Source: CAWKMN01 sp963850765 (GTDB taxonomy: Bacteria > Chloroflexota > Anaerolineae > Aggregatilineales > Aggregatilineaceae). Taken from it: a stretch of DNA of 64,000 bases. The position numbers and the translations under genes are program-made. Below the pieces are notes generated by a model. The model ran no database searches, had not been told where the DNA came from, and was given only the letters and a program-made list of their open reading frames with translations. The stretch covers positions 1 to 64,000 of the forward strand of contig CAWKMN010000001.1 of NCBI GenBank assembly GCA_963850765.1, read 5' to 3'. Below are positions 1 to 8,067 of the stretch, piece after piece (positions within the stretch are counted from its first letter, which is position 1; each line of letters begins with the position of its first letter).

Positions 1-27
1 GGCAAATGGCGTGCGGGGGGTTCGCGG

Positions 28-1314
28 TCAGCCCCGGCGGCATAATTCCTCGACAGCCTCGATCTCGCGCGGCGGTCCGGCCAGGATCTCGTGTCCGGTC
101 TCCGTGATCAGCACGCCGTCTTCGATTCGGATGCCGATCCCCTCATCGGGCAGCATGAGGAAGGGTTCGATCACCAGGACCACGCCGGGCTCAAACGGCT
201 GCTCGCGGTCGTCAGCATAGCGCCCATGCGGATCGTGGATGCTCAGCCCCACCGGATGGCCGCAGTTACCATACCCGTACTGAGCGACATCGTAGCGCTT
301 GAACACATCATATACCGCCTGATGCGCGTCGAGCAGGGTGGAACCGGGTTTCATCGTATCGATCGCGCGATACAGGGCTTCGAGCACGATGGAATATAAA
401 GTCCGCTGGCGCGGGGTGAAACACCCATTGGCAGGGAAAGTTCGCGTGATGTCCGAGAAGTAGCCTTCAACGCTCACGCCTAAGTCGATCAGCACCAGAT
501 CGCCATCTTCAATGGTGCGGTGATTATCCATATAGTGAGGGATCGCCGCGTTCGGGCCGCTGCCGACGATGATGCTGGCCGTATAGTGCTCGCTGCCCAT
601 AGACGCTACCCGGTCGCCGCGCAGGTGCGTTTCATAGTCGAAGATCGCCTGCCCCATCAACTCGTTAACACCGGGCTTCAGCGCGCGCATAATCGCCTCA
701 AAAATCACCGTGTGGATCTCAAACGCTTCGCGCAGACACCGAACTTCGACCGCGTCTTTGATAAAGCGCATCTGGTGGATCAGCGGCGCGATGTTCCTGA
801 TCTGCACCCAGTAAAAGCGCTGCCGGATACGCTCGATCAGGAGATGAAACGCCGTGAGCGGCTGTCCCAGACGCGGCACGCTGGGCGCGTTAACCCACAG
901 CGTACCCTGATCCATCAGAGCACGTTCAAGAATGCCATCGAGTTCCCCCAGCTCAACGACGCGATCCACCCCGGTCTGATCGCGGATCGCGTCAAGGGTT
1001 GGCGCTTCGCCATCCATAAACGCTTCGCGCGCGCCCGGTTTGGCCACAAACAGAATCTCATGCACCCGACGGCCGCGCATCAGCTCAGGACCGCCGCGCG
1101 TCTCCAGATGCTCGACCATCACCCCCTGCGGGGCCAGCAGCAGGTAGGCGTTCCGGTCGATCAGCCCGGTCAGATAGGTCAGGTTTCGATCATAAAGGGC
1201 CGGATCAGGAGCCAGCCCGGATGAGTCGATTAAGATCAGCCCGGTGCCGGCCATGTCCGACAAGCGCCGCCGCCGCGCTGCGTATAAAGCGGTTTGGTTG
1301 GTCTCGTGGTTCAT
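28..1314 (-). CDS. M24 family metallopeptidase (Xaa-Pro aminopeptidase/prolidase-like)
   Basis: This is a 428-residue pita-bread metallopeptidase of the creatinase/aminopeptidase P type, expected to cleave Xaa-Pro bonds in the cytoplasm. The N-terminal third is the creatinase-N domain. The C-terminal half carries all five dinuclear metal ligands in order: Asp in VLIDLG, Asp in FSDITRTF, His in GHPVGLSIHD, Glu in LVIEPF and Glu in IRIEDG. The ATG at 1314 is preferred over an in-frame start 36 bases upstream because GAGGAGC lies just before it. It is the last visible gene of a minus-strand series beginning at 7978. Prolidase, aminopeptidase P and creatinase cannot be separated from sequence alone. 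Confidence 0.88.
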   Translation of the reverse strand: MNHETNQTALYAARRRRLSDMAGTGLILIDSSGLAPDPALYDRNLTYLTGLIDRNAYLLLAPQGVMVEHLETRGGPELMRGRRVHEILFVAKPGAREAFMDGEAPTLDAIRDQTGVDRVVELGELDGILERALMDQGTLWVNAPSVPRLGQPLTAFHLLIERIRQRFYWVQIRNIAPLIHQMRFIKDAVEVRCLREAFEIHTVIFEAIMRALKPGVNELMGQAIFDYETHLRGDRVASMGSEHYTASIIVGSGPNAAIPHYMDNHRTIEDGDLVLIDLGVSVEGYFSDITRTFPANGCFTPRQRTLYSIVLEALYRAIDTMKPGSTLLDAHQAVYDVFKRYDVAQYGYGNCGHPVGLSIHDPHGRYADDREQPFEPGVVLVIEPFLMLPDEGIGIRIEDGVLITETGHEILAGPPREIEAVEELCRRG

Positions 1315-1376
1315 CGTGCTCCTCGTGGGCTTCAAGTCATCGGATGCCACTCATCTTCAGGAGAGTGTTTTAGATA

Positions 1377-3851
1377 TCACAGTTCGCTATAAACGGTGAT
1401 GTTCAGTCTCGAAATATCCCCGCCCAATGCCTGGATGTCATGCTGCCATGTGCCGCTGGTTTCATCCTTGCGCCGGGTGAAGGTGCCCCAGGCGGCTCCA
1501 TTGGACCAGAACGTTGTGAACTGATCGGCGTTGGTCGAAAGGCCGGGCGCAGGCGCGAACCCCATCGAATTACTGCTCAGATCGCAGGTGAAACCGCTGG
1601 CCGCCAGCAGCAGCATCCAGCTTGACATGCTGCGGGCATAATGATGGCCGCATTCAACTTCGTCCCACGGGTTGCGGCGTATACCGTCGTGACGATCACG
1701 CACCGCCTGCACCATCCGCAGACCTTCGGTGATCCAGCCTTCAGCGATCAGATGCGCCGCGACCTGATACTCGACGCCGGTCCAGACCTCATCCGAATAG
1801 GGAAACGGGAACGCAGGGCGACCGCCGTGCGGCCACGTACACATCAGCAAACCGGCCTCATCGTTCAGGACATACGTGCGCTGGCAGTTCGTATGATCGG
1901 AAAAATCCTCGCGGAAGTTATGGTCGTAGACGGATTTGACCGCCTGATGGATGTGATCCCGAGGGAGCAGATCGCCCAGGCCCAACAGGTGCGCATGGAC
2001 CTGTCCGAGCAGTTGATCCGACAGGCAGCCGTCGCCGTGCTGGTACGGGTGGGCATCCACGTCGTCGATCTTCTGGCGGTAGTAGTCGCCGTTCCACAGC
2101 AGGTCGTCCAGCCGCTGGCTGCCCCGATCAAACTCCGCGCGGCAGCGCTGCGCCAGCGCCGGATCGTCCATCACGCCCGCCATCTGCTCGACCGCTCGCA
2201 GCGCCGCCAGATAATAGATGCCCAACAGCGGATTCGGCCCGTAGAACTCGATGTCATATGTATTATGCTGTTTGCCGTCCGGCACACCGTCCTGGTCCGT
2301 ATCCCAGTGCGCGCTGGCAAACCCGATCGCGCGCTTGATGCCCGGCCAGACGCCCGCCAGCCATTCCCGATCCGCGCTGAGCAGCCATTCGCGGTAGGCG
2401 CGCAAAATGCTGCCCATCTGCCCGTCCACGGCGGCCTCAGGGGTGGCCGACTCAGACCAGAGGAACAGCTCATCCATCGACTTATAATTGCGGAAGTTCA
2501 TAAAACCGTCGGCCGCGGTTTCGATCTCGAACTCGATGCGGCGCATTTCGCGCTCAAGGGATGGGAAGAGATACGCGACGGTATAAGCGTAACTCCACAC
2601 GTGGGTACAGCTTCCGGCGCAGCAGCCCGCCGAATCGAAACAGCCTTCCCACCCATAGAACCGGCCATCTTCAAGCCAGAAGCAGGTATTGCTGCGCACC
2701 GGGACGATATTGGCCGAAAGGGTTTCGAGCAGTCCGGCCGGCAGCGTGCTGCTGAACAGTGCATCATGGAACTGGCGGGTGCCGGTGTACAGACGGTCCC
2801 ATTCGTCGAAGACATGCCGGGCTACGCCCCACGCATCCTCGAAACGGGTAGCGTACTGATTACGAATGATCCGGGCATGGCCGCTGTCGGGTGTGGAATG
2901 GCGGTCAAACACGTAATTCTCCATATTGGCCGTGGTCCACGTGTTGCGGCGGTTGGGGAAATGCCATGTCAGCACAAACCGGAAGGCGCGCTGTTCGCCG
3001 GGTGCCAGCGTGTCGATAAGCCCCAGCGATCCGGTATCCGGCTTGCCGGTGTCAGAGACCACCGGATAATGCGTATCGTCCAGCAGGCCGTCGTCCATCA
3101 AATCATCCCAGAACGCCTGGAGAAAATCCCACCATCTGCCACGCAGCCACGCCGGTTTCACCGTGACATGCGCGTGATCGGTGACGAGGCTCATACTGCC
3201 ATAACGCAGATCGTCGGGGCTGATCTGGTCGGCGCTCAGGTATAACCCGCGCATGCCGTCATCGGGGCGGTATTCGGTCCGGGGCCGGCCCACGGCATTC
3301 ATCCCCAGGTTGGCGAAGGGATCCAGGCGCAGCCCCCCGATCGGATTGATCAGCGACCCGACCAGCGTCAGCGCGACCGTCTCCTGGGATGTATTGGTCA
3401 CATGGTACGTGAGGACCGCACACGGAATCCCCGAATCCTCAGGATTCAGGGGGATCAGTGGGGTGAAGGCTTCCAGTCGGACCGCGACCGGCAGATGCGG
3501 ATCGTGAAAGTCGATCTGGGCGAAGGGATATTCACCCCGAAAGATCGTCCGGGCGCAGCGGGGCAGTCCTGCGTTGGTGATCGGATGATAACCGTGTGAC
3601 AGCGTGTGCGGCGGCGGGAGCGGACCTTCGAGCACGCGCGCGACCGGCTGCTGGCTGCCGATCTGGGTACGGATGGCGAAAAAGGTGTTGGGCAGGCTGT
3701 ACCCCTTGTTGGGCTGGTTGAAGATCTCCCAATCCCGCAGCTCGCCGCGCGCGCCGAGTGATACGTTGCCCGTGCCGATCCCACCCAGCGGAAAGGCGAC
3801 CGCCGTATGGGTGGCGTCAAACGAGCGCGTGTCATCGTTAAAGGTGATCAT
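1377..3851 (-). CDS. GH116 family glycosidase (GBA2-type beta-glucosidase/glucosylceramidase-like)
   Basis: The product is about 824 residues and resembles bacterial GH116 enzymes related to non-lysosomal glucosylceramidase: an N-terminal beta-sandwich, then an (alpha/alpha)6 barrel. The motif YGWEGCF fits the nucleophile region, and HNTYDIEFYGPN fits the conserved Asp acid/base region. The C-terminal SSWMLLLAASGF segment is also typical. No signal peptide is visible, so it is probably cytoplasmic. The ATG at 3851 is chosen; a TTG 51 bases upstream (3902) would extend it but lacks a ribosome site and abuts a repeat. It is followed on the same strand by the M24 peptidase and preceded by aldose epimerase, which suggests glycoside use. 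The substrate is not determined. Confidence 0.82.
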   Translation of the reverse strand: MITFNDDTRSFDATHTAVAFPLGGIGTGNVSLGARGELRDWEIFNQPNKGYSLPNTFFAIRTQIGSQQPVARVLEGPLPPPHTLSHGYHPITNAGLPRCARTIFRGEYPFAQIDFHDPHLPVAVRLEAFTPLIPLNPEDSGIPCAVLTYHVTNTSQETVALTLVGSLINPIGGLRLDPFANLGMNAVGRPRTEYRPDDGMRGLYLSADQISPDDLRYGSMSLVTDHAHVTVKPAWLRGRWWDFLQAFWDDLMDDGLLDDTHYPVVSDTGKPDTGSLGLIDTLAPGEQRAFRFVLTWHFPNRRNTWTTANMENYVFDRHSTPDSGHARIIRNQYATRFEDAWGVARHVFDEWDRLYTGTRQFHDALFSSTLPAGLLETLSANIVPVRSNTCFWLEDGRFYGWEGCFDSAGCCAGSCTHVWSYAYTVAYLFPSLEREMRRIEFEIETAADGFMNFRNYKSMDELFLWSESATPEAAVDGQMGSILRAYREWLLSADREWLAGVWPGIKRAIGFASAHWDTDQDGVPDGKQHNTYDIEFYGPNPLLGIYYLAALRAVEQMAGVMDDPALAQRCRAEFDRGSQRLDDLLWNGDYYRQKIDDVDAHPYQHGDGCLSDQLLGQVHAHLLGLGDLLPRDHIHQAVKSVYDHNFREDFSDHTNCQRTYVLNDEAGLLMCTWPHGGRPAFPFPYSDEVWTGVEYQVAAHLIAEGWITEGLRMVQAVRDRHDGIRRNPWDEVECGHHYARSMSSWMLLLAASGFTCDLSSNSMGFAPAPGLSTNADQFTTFWSNGAAWGTFTRRKDETSGTWQHDIQALGGDISRLNITVYSEL

Positions 3852-3916
3852 TTTCGCCTGAACTCTTTTTGGCTGGAGCGGATCATCGCTTTGTATCGAC
3901 AATTGCCGGGCGATCG

Positions 3917-3944
3917 GTAGGGGCGTATCGCAATACGCCCCTAC
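3917..3944. repeat. Family A 28-bp palindromic repeat
   Basis: This near-perfect palindrome (GTAGGGGCGTATCG then CAATACGCCCCTAC) has one mismatched pair at its centre. It is one of six copies in the window and lies between the GH116 and epimerase genes, where a transcript would fold it into a long hairpin. Confidence 0.9.
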
Positions 3945-3962
3945 GAAAATCTCGCTATCCGC

Positions 3963-5009
3963 TCAATCCGTCAAAAATCTGAATACCGTCGCCGATTGGA
4001 ACGTCTGATCGGGCCGCAGTATCACCGACGGGAAATGCGGGTGGTGAACCGCATCGGGGAAATGCTGCGTTTCCAGGCACAGCCCGTCGCTCTGGCGGTA
4101 GAGCGTCCCATGCGAGCCGACGAGCGTCGCGTCCAGGAAATTCCCCGCGTAGAACTGCACGCCGGGCTCGGTCGTGAGCACGTCCATCACGCGGCCCGAT
4201 GCGGGATCGGCCACGCGGGCGGCCAGCACCAGGGACCCGTCATTCGGTACGGGGCGGTTCAGAACGAAATTATGATCATAGCCGCGCCCGAACACAATCT
4301 GCGGATGCGACGAGCGCTGTCCCGGCCCGATCGGGCGTGGGGTGCGGAAGTCGAACGGCGTGCCCTCCACGCGCGCGATCTCACCGGTCGGAATGGACGT
4401 GCTGTCCATCGGTGTAAAATGGTCCGCGTTGATCATCAGGACGTGGTCGAAAATATCGCCGCTGGCCGCCAGATTAAAATACGAATGATTCGTCAGGTTG
4501 ACCGGCGTTGGCTTGTCGGTGGTGGCGTGGTAGTCGATGCGCAGGCCGTTGTCATCGGAGAGGGTATAAGTAACCGTAACATCCAGATTGCCGGGGTAGC
4601 CTTCCTCGCCGTCGGGACTCAGATAGTGCAGCACCAGGCTGTCGCCGTTGACAGACGGCGTCCACACCTGTTTATTGAAGCCGACCAGACCGCCATGCAG
4701 ATGATTAGGTCCGTTATTGGTGGCGAGGGTGTATTCCACGTCATCCAGCGTAAAACGGCCGCCGGCGATCCGGTTGGCGAAGCGCCCGGTAATGCAGCCG
4801 AAGAACGGACTCCGCGTCTCATAATCGGCCAGATGGTTGAAACCCAACGCCACATTCGCCAGAGTCCCGTTCCGGTCTGGCACGCGGATCGAGGTGATGA
4901 TCCCGCCGTAGGTAATAATCTTGATTTCGGTGCCCTGAGCATTGGTGAAAGTATATTCCTCAACCGCCTTACCCCCGGCGGTTGTCCCGTAGGATCGATT
5001 GCTGATCAT
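3963..5009 (-). CDS. galM: Aldose 1-epimerase (mutarotase)
   Basis: This 348-residue GalM-family enzyme interconverts alpha and beta anomers of aldohexoses in the cytoplasm. Family marks are the HLHGG loop, NLTNHSYFNLA with the catalytic His, TEPGVQFYAGNF, and the late catalytic Glu in CLETQHFPDAVHHPHFP. Length is normal for the family. The ATG has an AAGGAG ribosome site seven bases upstream. Its start lies 13 bases from the stop of the upstream URO-D gene, so the two are very likely co-transcribed with the GH116 glycosidase further down. Confidence 0.95.
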   Translation of the reverse strand: MISNRSYGTTAGGKAVEEYTFTNAQGTEIKIITYGGIITSIRVPDRNGTLANVALGFNHLADYETRSPFFGCITGRFANRIAGGRFTLDDVEYTLATNNGPNHLHGGLVGFNKQVWTPSVNGDSLVLHYLSPDGEEGYPGNLDVTVTYTLSDDNGLRIDYHATTDKPTPVNLTNHSYFNLAASGDIFDHVLMINADHFTPMDSTSIPTGEIARVEGTPFDFRTPRPIGPGQRSSHPQIVFGRGYDHNFVLNRPVPNDGSLVLAARVADPASGRVMDVLTTEPGVQFYAGNFLDATLVGSHGTLYRQSDGLCLETQHFPDAVHHPHFPSVILRPDQTFQSATVFRFLTD

Positions 5010-5022
5010 GCGTTCTCCTTAT

Positions 5023-6060
5023 TTATGCGATGTCCCGTAAAGTCTCTAAAACCACGCGCAGCGAATCATGCCAGTTGGCGGGGATCTGCTCCGATACTTC
5101 AAACGCCAGCTTAGAACCGTCCGGTGCGCCTTGCGCCGCCCGTTCCGCGATCAATGTGCTCAGTTCATCCGGCGGCAGGGCATAACACGCGATGTTGATA
5201 TTCGACCAGAATAACATCTCCGGCCACGCCTGCCGCGCCTCGGCCAGCGTCAGATCACCTTCGGGCGGCGGGGTGAGCGATTCGATCAGGTCGATCGGCG
5301 CGCGGGCGATCACGTCCTGGCAGGAGGCGAGATGGCCGTCATAGTGGACCCCGACAATCTTACCCGCGGATCGCAGGATCGGAAAACACTCGTCGTAGAC
5401 GGGCAGAAGAAGCTGTGCGTAGCGCCTGGGGCCGAGTGTGTCCGCCGTGAAGTTCTCCAGCACACACACATAATGCCCCGGCCCCTCGGCTACAATGTCT
5501 GTCAGCCGCCGGAAGCGCGTCAGCAGCGCCTCGTACAGCGCCTCCATCTCGGCCTGGAAATCGAACAGGTGCAGCGCGAAGTTTGCCAGCCCGACATAAT
5601 CCACGAGGATCGTCTGGTTGGGAGTCCGGCCCATATCGATCAGCGCGACGCCGTGCGGACCTAACGCGGCTTCCTGCCGGATAAACTGATCATAGGCCGG
5701 TCGGACGTCGCTCTGCTGGACAATGCGCGTCATCACCGCGTAATCTTCGGGCGACTCCAGCAGGAATTTGCGCTGCCAGCCATCCACGTAGGTTTCGTAG
5801 ATGGAGCCGAAGTCGGTTTTCAGCGTGCGCCGGACCATCGTATGGCCGTTTTCGCGGCGGCTCTCCTCAACCACCTCGACGCCGGGGGTGAGTCGCTCAA
5901 ATGTGGGGAAGTGCCATGAGATGCCCATGCCCAGGTCGAACAGCGCGTGCCAGCGCGGATCGCTGGCCGTGTGCCGCCATTCCCAGTCGTAGATCGAGTA
6001 CGGTATCCGGTCTGGGCACTCGCCGGACCAGAACGCCTCCATCGCTTCGCGGAAGTTCAT
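5023..6060 (-). CDS. URO-D fold protein (uroporphyrinogen decarboxylase-like), type 1
   Basis: The 345-residue product resembles the divergent URO-D/MtaA-like proteins common beside sugar-use genes in Chloroflexota and Planctomycetes. It is unlikely to be true haem-pathway HemE because it sits in a catabolic operon and has two diverged neighbours. Unlike the other two URO-D proteins in the window it lacks the His-x-Cys zinc pair; the equivalent region reads GVHYDGH. The start is the ATG at 6060, with GAG about ten bases upstream; an in-frame TTG at 6099 is less likely. Its real reaction is unknown. Confidence 0.75.
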   Translation of the reverse strand: MNFREAMEAFWSGECPDRIPYSIYDWEWRHTASDPRWHALFDLGMGISWHFPTFERLTPGVEVVEESRRENGHTMVRRTLKTDFGSIYETYVDGWQRKFLLESPEDYAVMTRIVQQSDVRPAYDQFIRQEAALGPHGVALIDMGRTPNQTILVDYVGLANFALHLFDFQAEMEALYEALLTRFRRLTDIVAEGPGHYVCVLENFTADTLGPRRYAQLLLPVYDECFPILRSAGKIVGVHYDGHLASCQDVIARAPIDLIESLTPPPEGDLTLAEARQAWPEMLFWSNINIACYALPPDELSTLIAERAAQGAPDGSKLAFEVSEQIPANWHDSLRVVLETLRDIA

Positions 6061-6120
6061 AAGCTTTTTCTCATTTCGGATACGCGCAAAAAATATCAAT
6101 CAGGGTATGCTGATTCACTT

Positions 6121-6235
6121 TTAGCCCCTATCCCCTCGCCCCCTTCCCCCAGCCAAGCAGGGGAAGGGGAGCAACGCGCCAGGTGATTCCCTCTCCCTGG
6201 CTTGGCCGGGGAGAGGGTAGGGTGAGGGGCGTCTT
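6121..6235. repeat. Family B GC-rich intergenic repeat (two halves)
   Basis: Two inverted-looking C-rich and G-rich blocks of the CCCTCTCC...GGAGAGGG type fill the gap between two minus-strand URO-D genes. Similar blocks recur at least ten times in the window, always between genes. They would form long GC hairpins on either strand. Confidence 0.7.
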
Positions 6236-6240
6236 ATCTG

Positions 6241-7215
6241 CTAAACTGGATACCGCCCATACTCCGCGACGGCCGCGTTTAAGGCGTCGAGATGCTCCGC
6301 CGGATAAGGGAGTTCCTGATCCTGGCAGCAAAAATAACCGCCGCGTTGACCCAGTTGGCCGATGCGCTGGCGGACCTCGGCGCGAATGCGATCTGGCGGG
6401 CCGTCCATCAGCGTCGCCGAGCTGATCCCGCCTTGCAGCGCCATCCGGCCCTGAGTGCGGGCGCGCAGCCCGTCCAGATCATTCGCCGTCGCCTGAACCG
6501 GGTTCAGAATATCCACGCCCAGACTCATGATCGGCTCGATCACGGAGGCCACGTTCCCGCATGAATGGAAGTTGATCAGCACGCCGCGTGCCTTGTAAAA
6601 CCCGATCAGCCGCGCGTATTCCGGCAGCAAAAACGCTTCAACGATGGCCGGCCCCAGCAGCGGACCGCGCTGCGTGCCAAGATCATCACTGAGATTCACG
6701 ATCTCGACGCCAACGGCTGCATAATGGCGCGCGATACCAAGCTGAAAATCCATAATGTGGCGCAGAACCGCGCGCGCGAATGCCGGCTCGGTCAGGAAGG
6801 CCATCATCATGGTTTCCATGCCGACCAGCATATACGATTTTTCCCACAGTGTATCGCGGTGGCTGCCGCCCAAAAAACGATCGTCGCCCGGAAAAGCGGC
6901 CGCCATCTCGTAAATCCGCTGGCAGATGCGCGAATCGTCCGGGTCGGGCCAGCGATACGATTCCAGCGCGCCGATGTCCGCCAGCGGAAAACCTTTGGGG
7001 AAGCCCATTACACCTGGGTGAGACTTGTGCCATTCCGTGCCCCAGATATCGACCCAGCGCGTGCCGACCGGCCTATCATGTCCGCCGCCCGCGAAACCCT
7101 CATGGTTCGCGCCAGCATACGACATTTCATAGACCGGCGGTCGGGGCATGATAGTCGCCGGATCATCAAAGCGAATAATCCGGCGCGCGTTTTCCCGGGC
7201 GGTCAGTTCACGCAC
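6241..7215 (-). CDS. URO-D fold protein, type 2, with MtaA-like zinc motif
   Basis: The 324-residue product belongs to the URO-D/MtaA superfamily. It carries FHSCGN and, about 90 residues later, a Cys pair in YFCCQD. Together these give the His-x-Cys...Cys zinc pattern seen in MtaA/MtbA-type methylcobamide:thiol methyltransferases. Translation starts at a GTG that overlaps the end of the PhyH gene by eight bases, so the two are translationally coupled. A methyltransferase role is inferred from the motif; no corrinoid protein gene is present in the window. Confidence 0.75.
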   Translation of the reverse strand: MRELTARENARRIIRFDDPATIMPRPPVYEMSYAGANHEGFAGGGHDRPVGTRWVDIWGTEWHKSHPGVMGFPKGFPLADIGALESYRWPDPDDSRICQRIYEMAAAFPGDDRFLGGSHRDTLWEKSYMLVGMETMMMAFLTEPAFARAVLRHIMDFQLGIARHYAAVGVEIVNLSDDLGTQRGPLLGPAIVEAFLLPEYARLIGFYKARGVLINFHSCGNVASVIEPIMSLGVDILNPVQATANDLDGLRARTQGRMALQGGISSATLMDGPPDRIRAEVRQRIGQLGQRGGYFCCQDQELPYPAEHLDALNAAVAEYGRYPV

Positions 7216-7978
7216 TGCTCAAAAGCGCCTCCGCGATCCGTTCGATGGCGTCATCGGCGCTGACGGGACAGGGCCGCTGCTCGAACGTTTTCTTCTCCAC
7301 GAACTGGGGATTCGCCAGCGCGTTGAAGCAGATGATAAACGCCCGCCGGTGCTTGTCTGAATCGTTTGAGCCGGAGGCGTGCAGCAGGTTCGAGTGGAAG
7401 AACAGCACCGAGCCGGGCGCCATCTCACAGTAGACATGCTCGAACAGCCGCTCGATCTCGGGGATGCGCGACGGGTCCGCGCCGGTCTGCTGGCCGACCG
7501 TGCCGTGATCGAGGCGGCCCAGCCGGTGCGTACCGCGCAGCACTTGAAGACAGCCATTTTCGCGGGTGGCCGGGTCAAGCGCTACAAACGCGCTCATCAG
7601 GCGCGGGAAGGCGAATCCCTGGTTGTACCAGTAGCCGTAATCCTGGTGCCATTCCCAACTGCCGCCGGTTTTGGCTTCTTTGAGCATCACCTTGCCGTGA
7701 AAGAACGCGATCTCCTCACCCATGAGGATGCGCACGACATTCACGACGCGGGGATTGGTGGAGGCAAGGCCCCAGATATCGTCGCCGAGTTCGTGCCAGA
7801 GAGCCAGCCGCGAGGTTTTGCCGCTGCCATCCGTCCGGCCATAGGCCTTTTCGGCGACCCGCTGGCCTTGCTCGACTTCGTGCAGCATCGCGGTGACTTC
7901 ACGTTCGGTAAATACGTTGTCCAGCAAGACATAGCCATCACGTTGATATTGGGCTACAAGGGCGTCGTCGATGAACAT
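7208..7978 (-). CDS. Phytanoyl-CoA dioxygenase (PhyH) family protein
   Basis: This 256-residue Fe(II)/2-oxoglutarate-dependent oxygenase has the jelly-roll signature: HQD in WEWHQDYGYW gives two iron ligands, the His in NLLHASGSN is the third, and the Arg of HRRAFIICFNA binds 2-oxoglutarate. The ATG at 7978 is chosen because GGAGA lies nine bases upstream; two in-frame starts further up lack a ribosome site. It is divergent from the PucR regulator and heads the minus-strand run. The substrate is unknown; relatives oxidise phytanoyl-CoA, quaternary ammonium compounds or secondary metabolites. Confidence 0.88.
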   Translation of the reverse strand: MFIDDALVAQYQRDGYVLLDNVFTEREVTAMLHEVEQGQRVAEKAYGRTDGSGKTSRLALWHELGDDIWGLASTNPRVVNVVRILMGEEIAFFHGKVMLKEAKTGGSWEWHQDYGYWYNQGFAFPRLMSAFVALDPATRENGCLQVLRGTHRLGRLDHGTVGQQTGADPSRIPEIERLFEHVYCEMAPGSVLFFHSNLLHASGSNDSDKHRRAFIICFNALANPQFVEKKTFEQRPCPVSADDAIERIAEALLSSA

Positions 7979-7991
7979 GGGGTTTGTCTCC

Positions 7992-8003
7992 ATTGTGCAC
8001 AAT
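7992..8003. promoter_or_regulatory. Candidate operator palindrome ATTGTGCACAAT
   Basis: This perfect 12-bp palindrome lies in the short divergent gap between the PhyH gene and the PucR regulator, 14 bases upstream of the PhyH start. A related TTGTGC...GCACAA inverted repeat follows the regulator gene at 9718. Binding by the adjacent PucR protein is inferred only. Confidence 0.5.
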
Positions 8004-8053
8004 AAACAATACCGCCGATTCTGGCACAAGTGGAATTGGCTGGCAAATGGCAG

Positions 8054-8059
8054 TATACT
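8054..8059 (+). promoter_or_regulatory. Candidate -10 element TATACT, possible leaderless start
   Basis: TATACT ends eight bases before the PucR ATG, and no Shine-Dalgarno sequence is visible. If it is used, transcription would begin at or next to the start codon, giving a leaderless mRNA. The -35 region is weak. Confidence 0.35.
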
Positions 8060-8067
8060 GGCACGCT

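Noticed and set aside
5023..6060. Haem-pathway uroporphyrinogen decarboxylase (hemE)
   Set aside because: Three diverged copies in catabolic operons and no other tetrapyrrole gene nearby argue for the MtaA-like/unknown-function branch.
8022..8041. Sigma-54 promoter (TGGCAC...TTGG) before pucR
   Set aside because: Spacing and the -12 element do not match, and Chloroflexota generally lack sigma-54.
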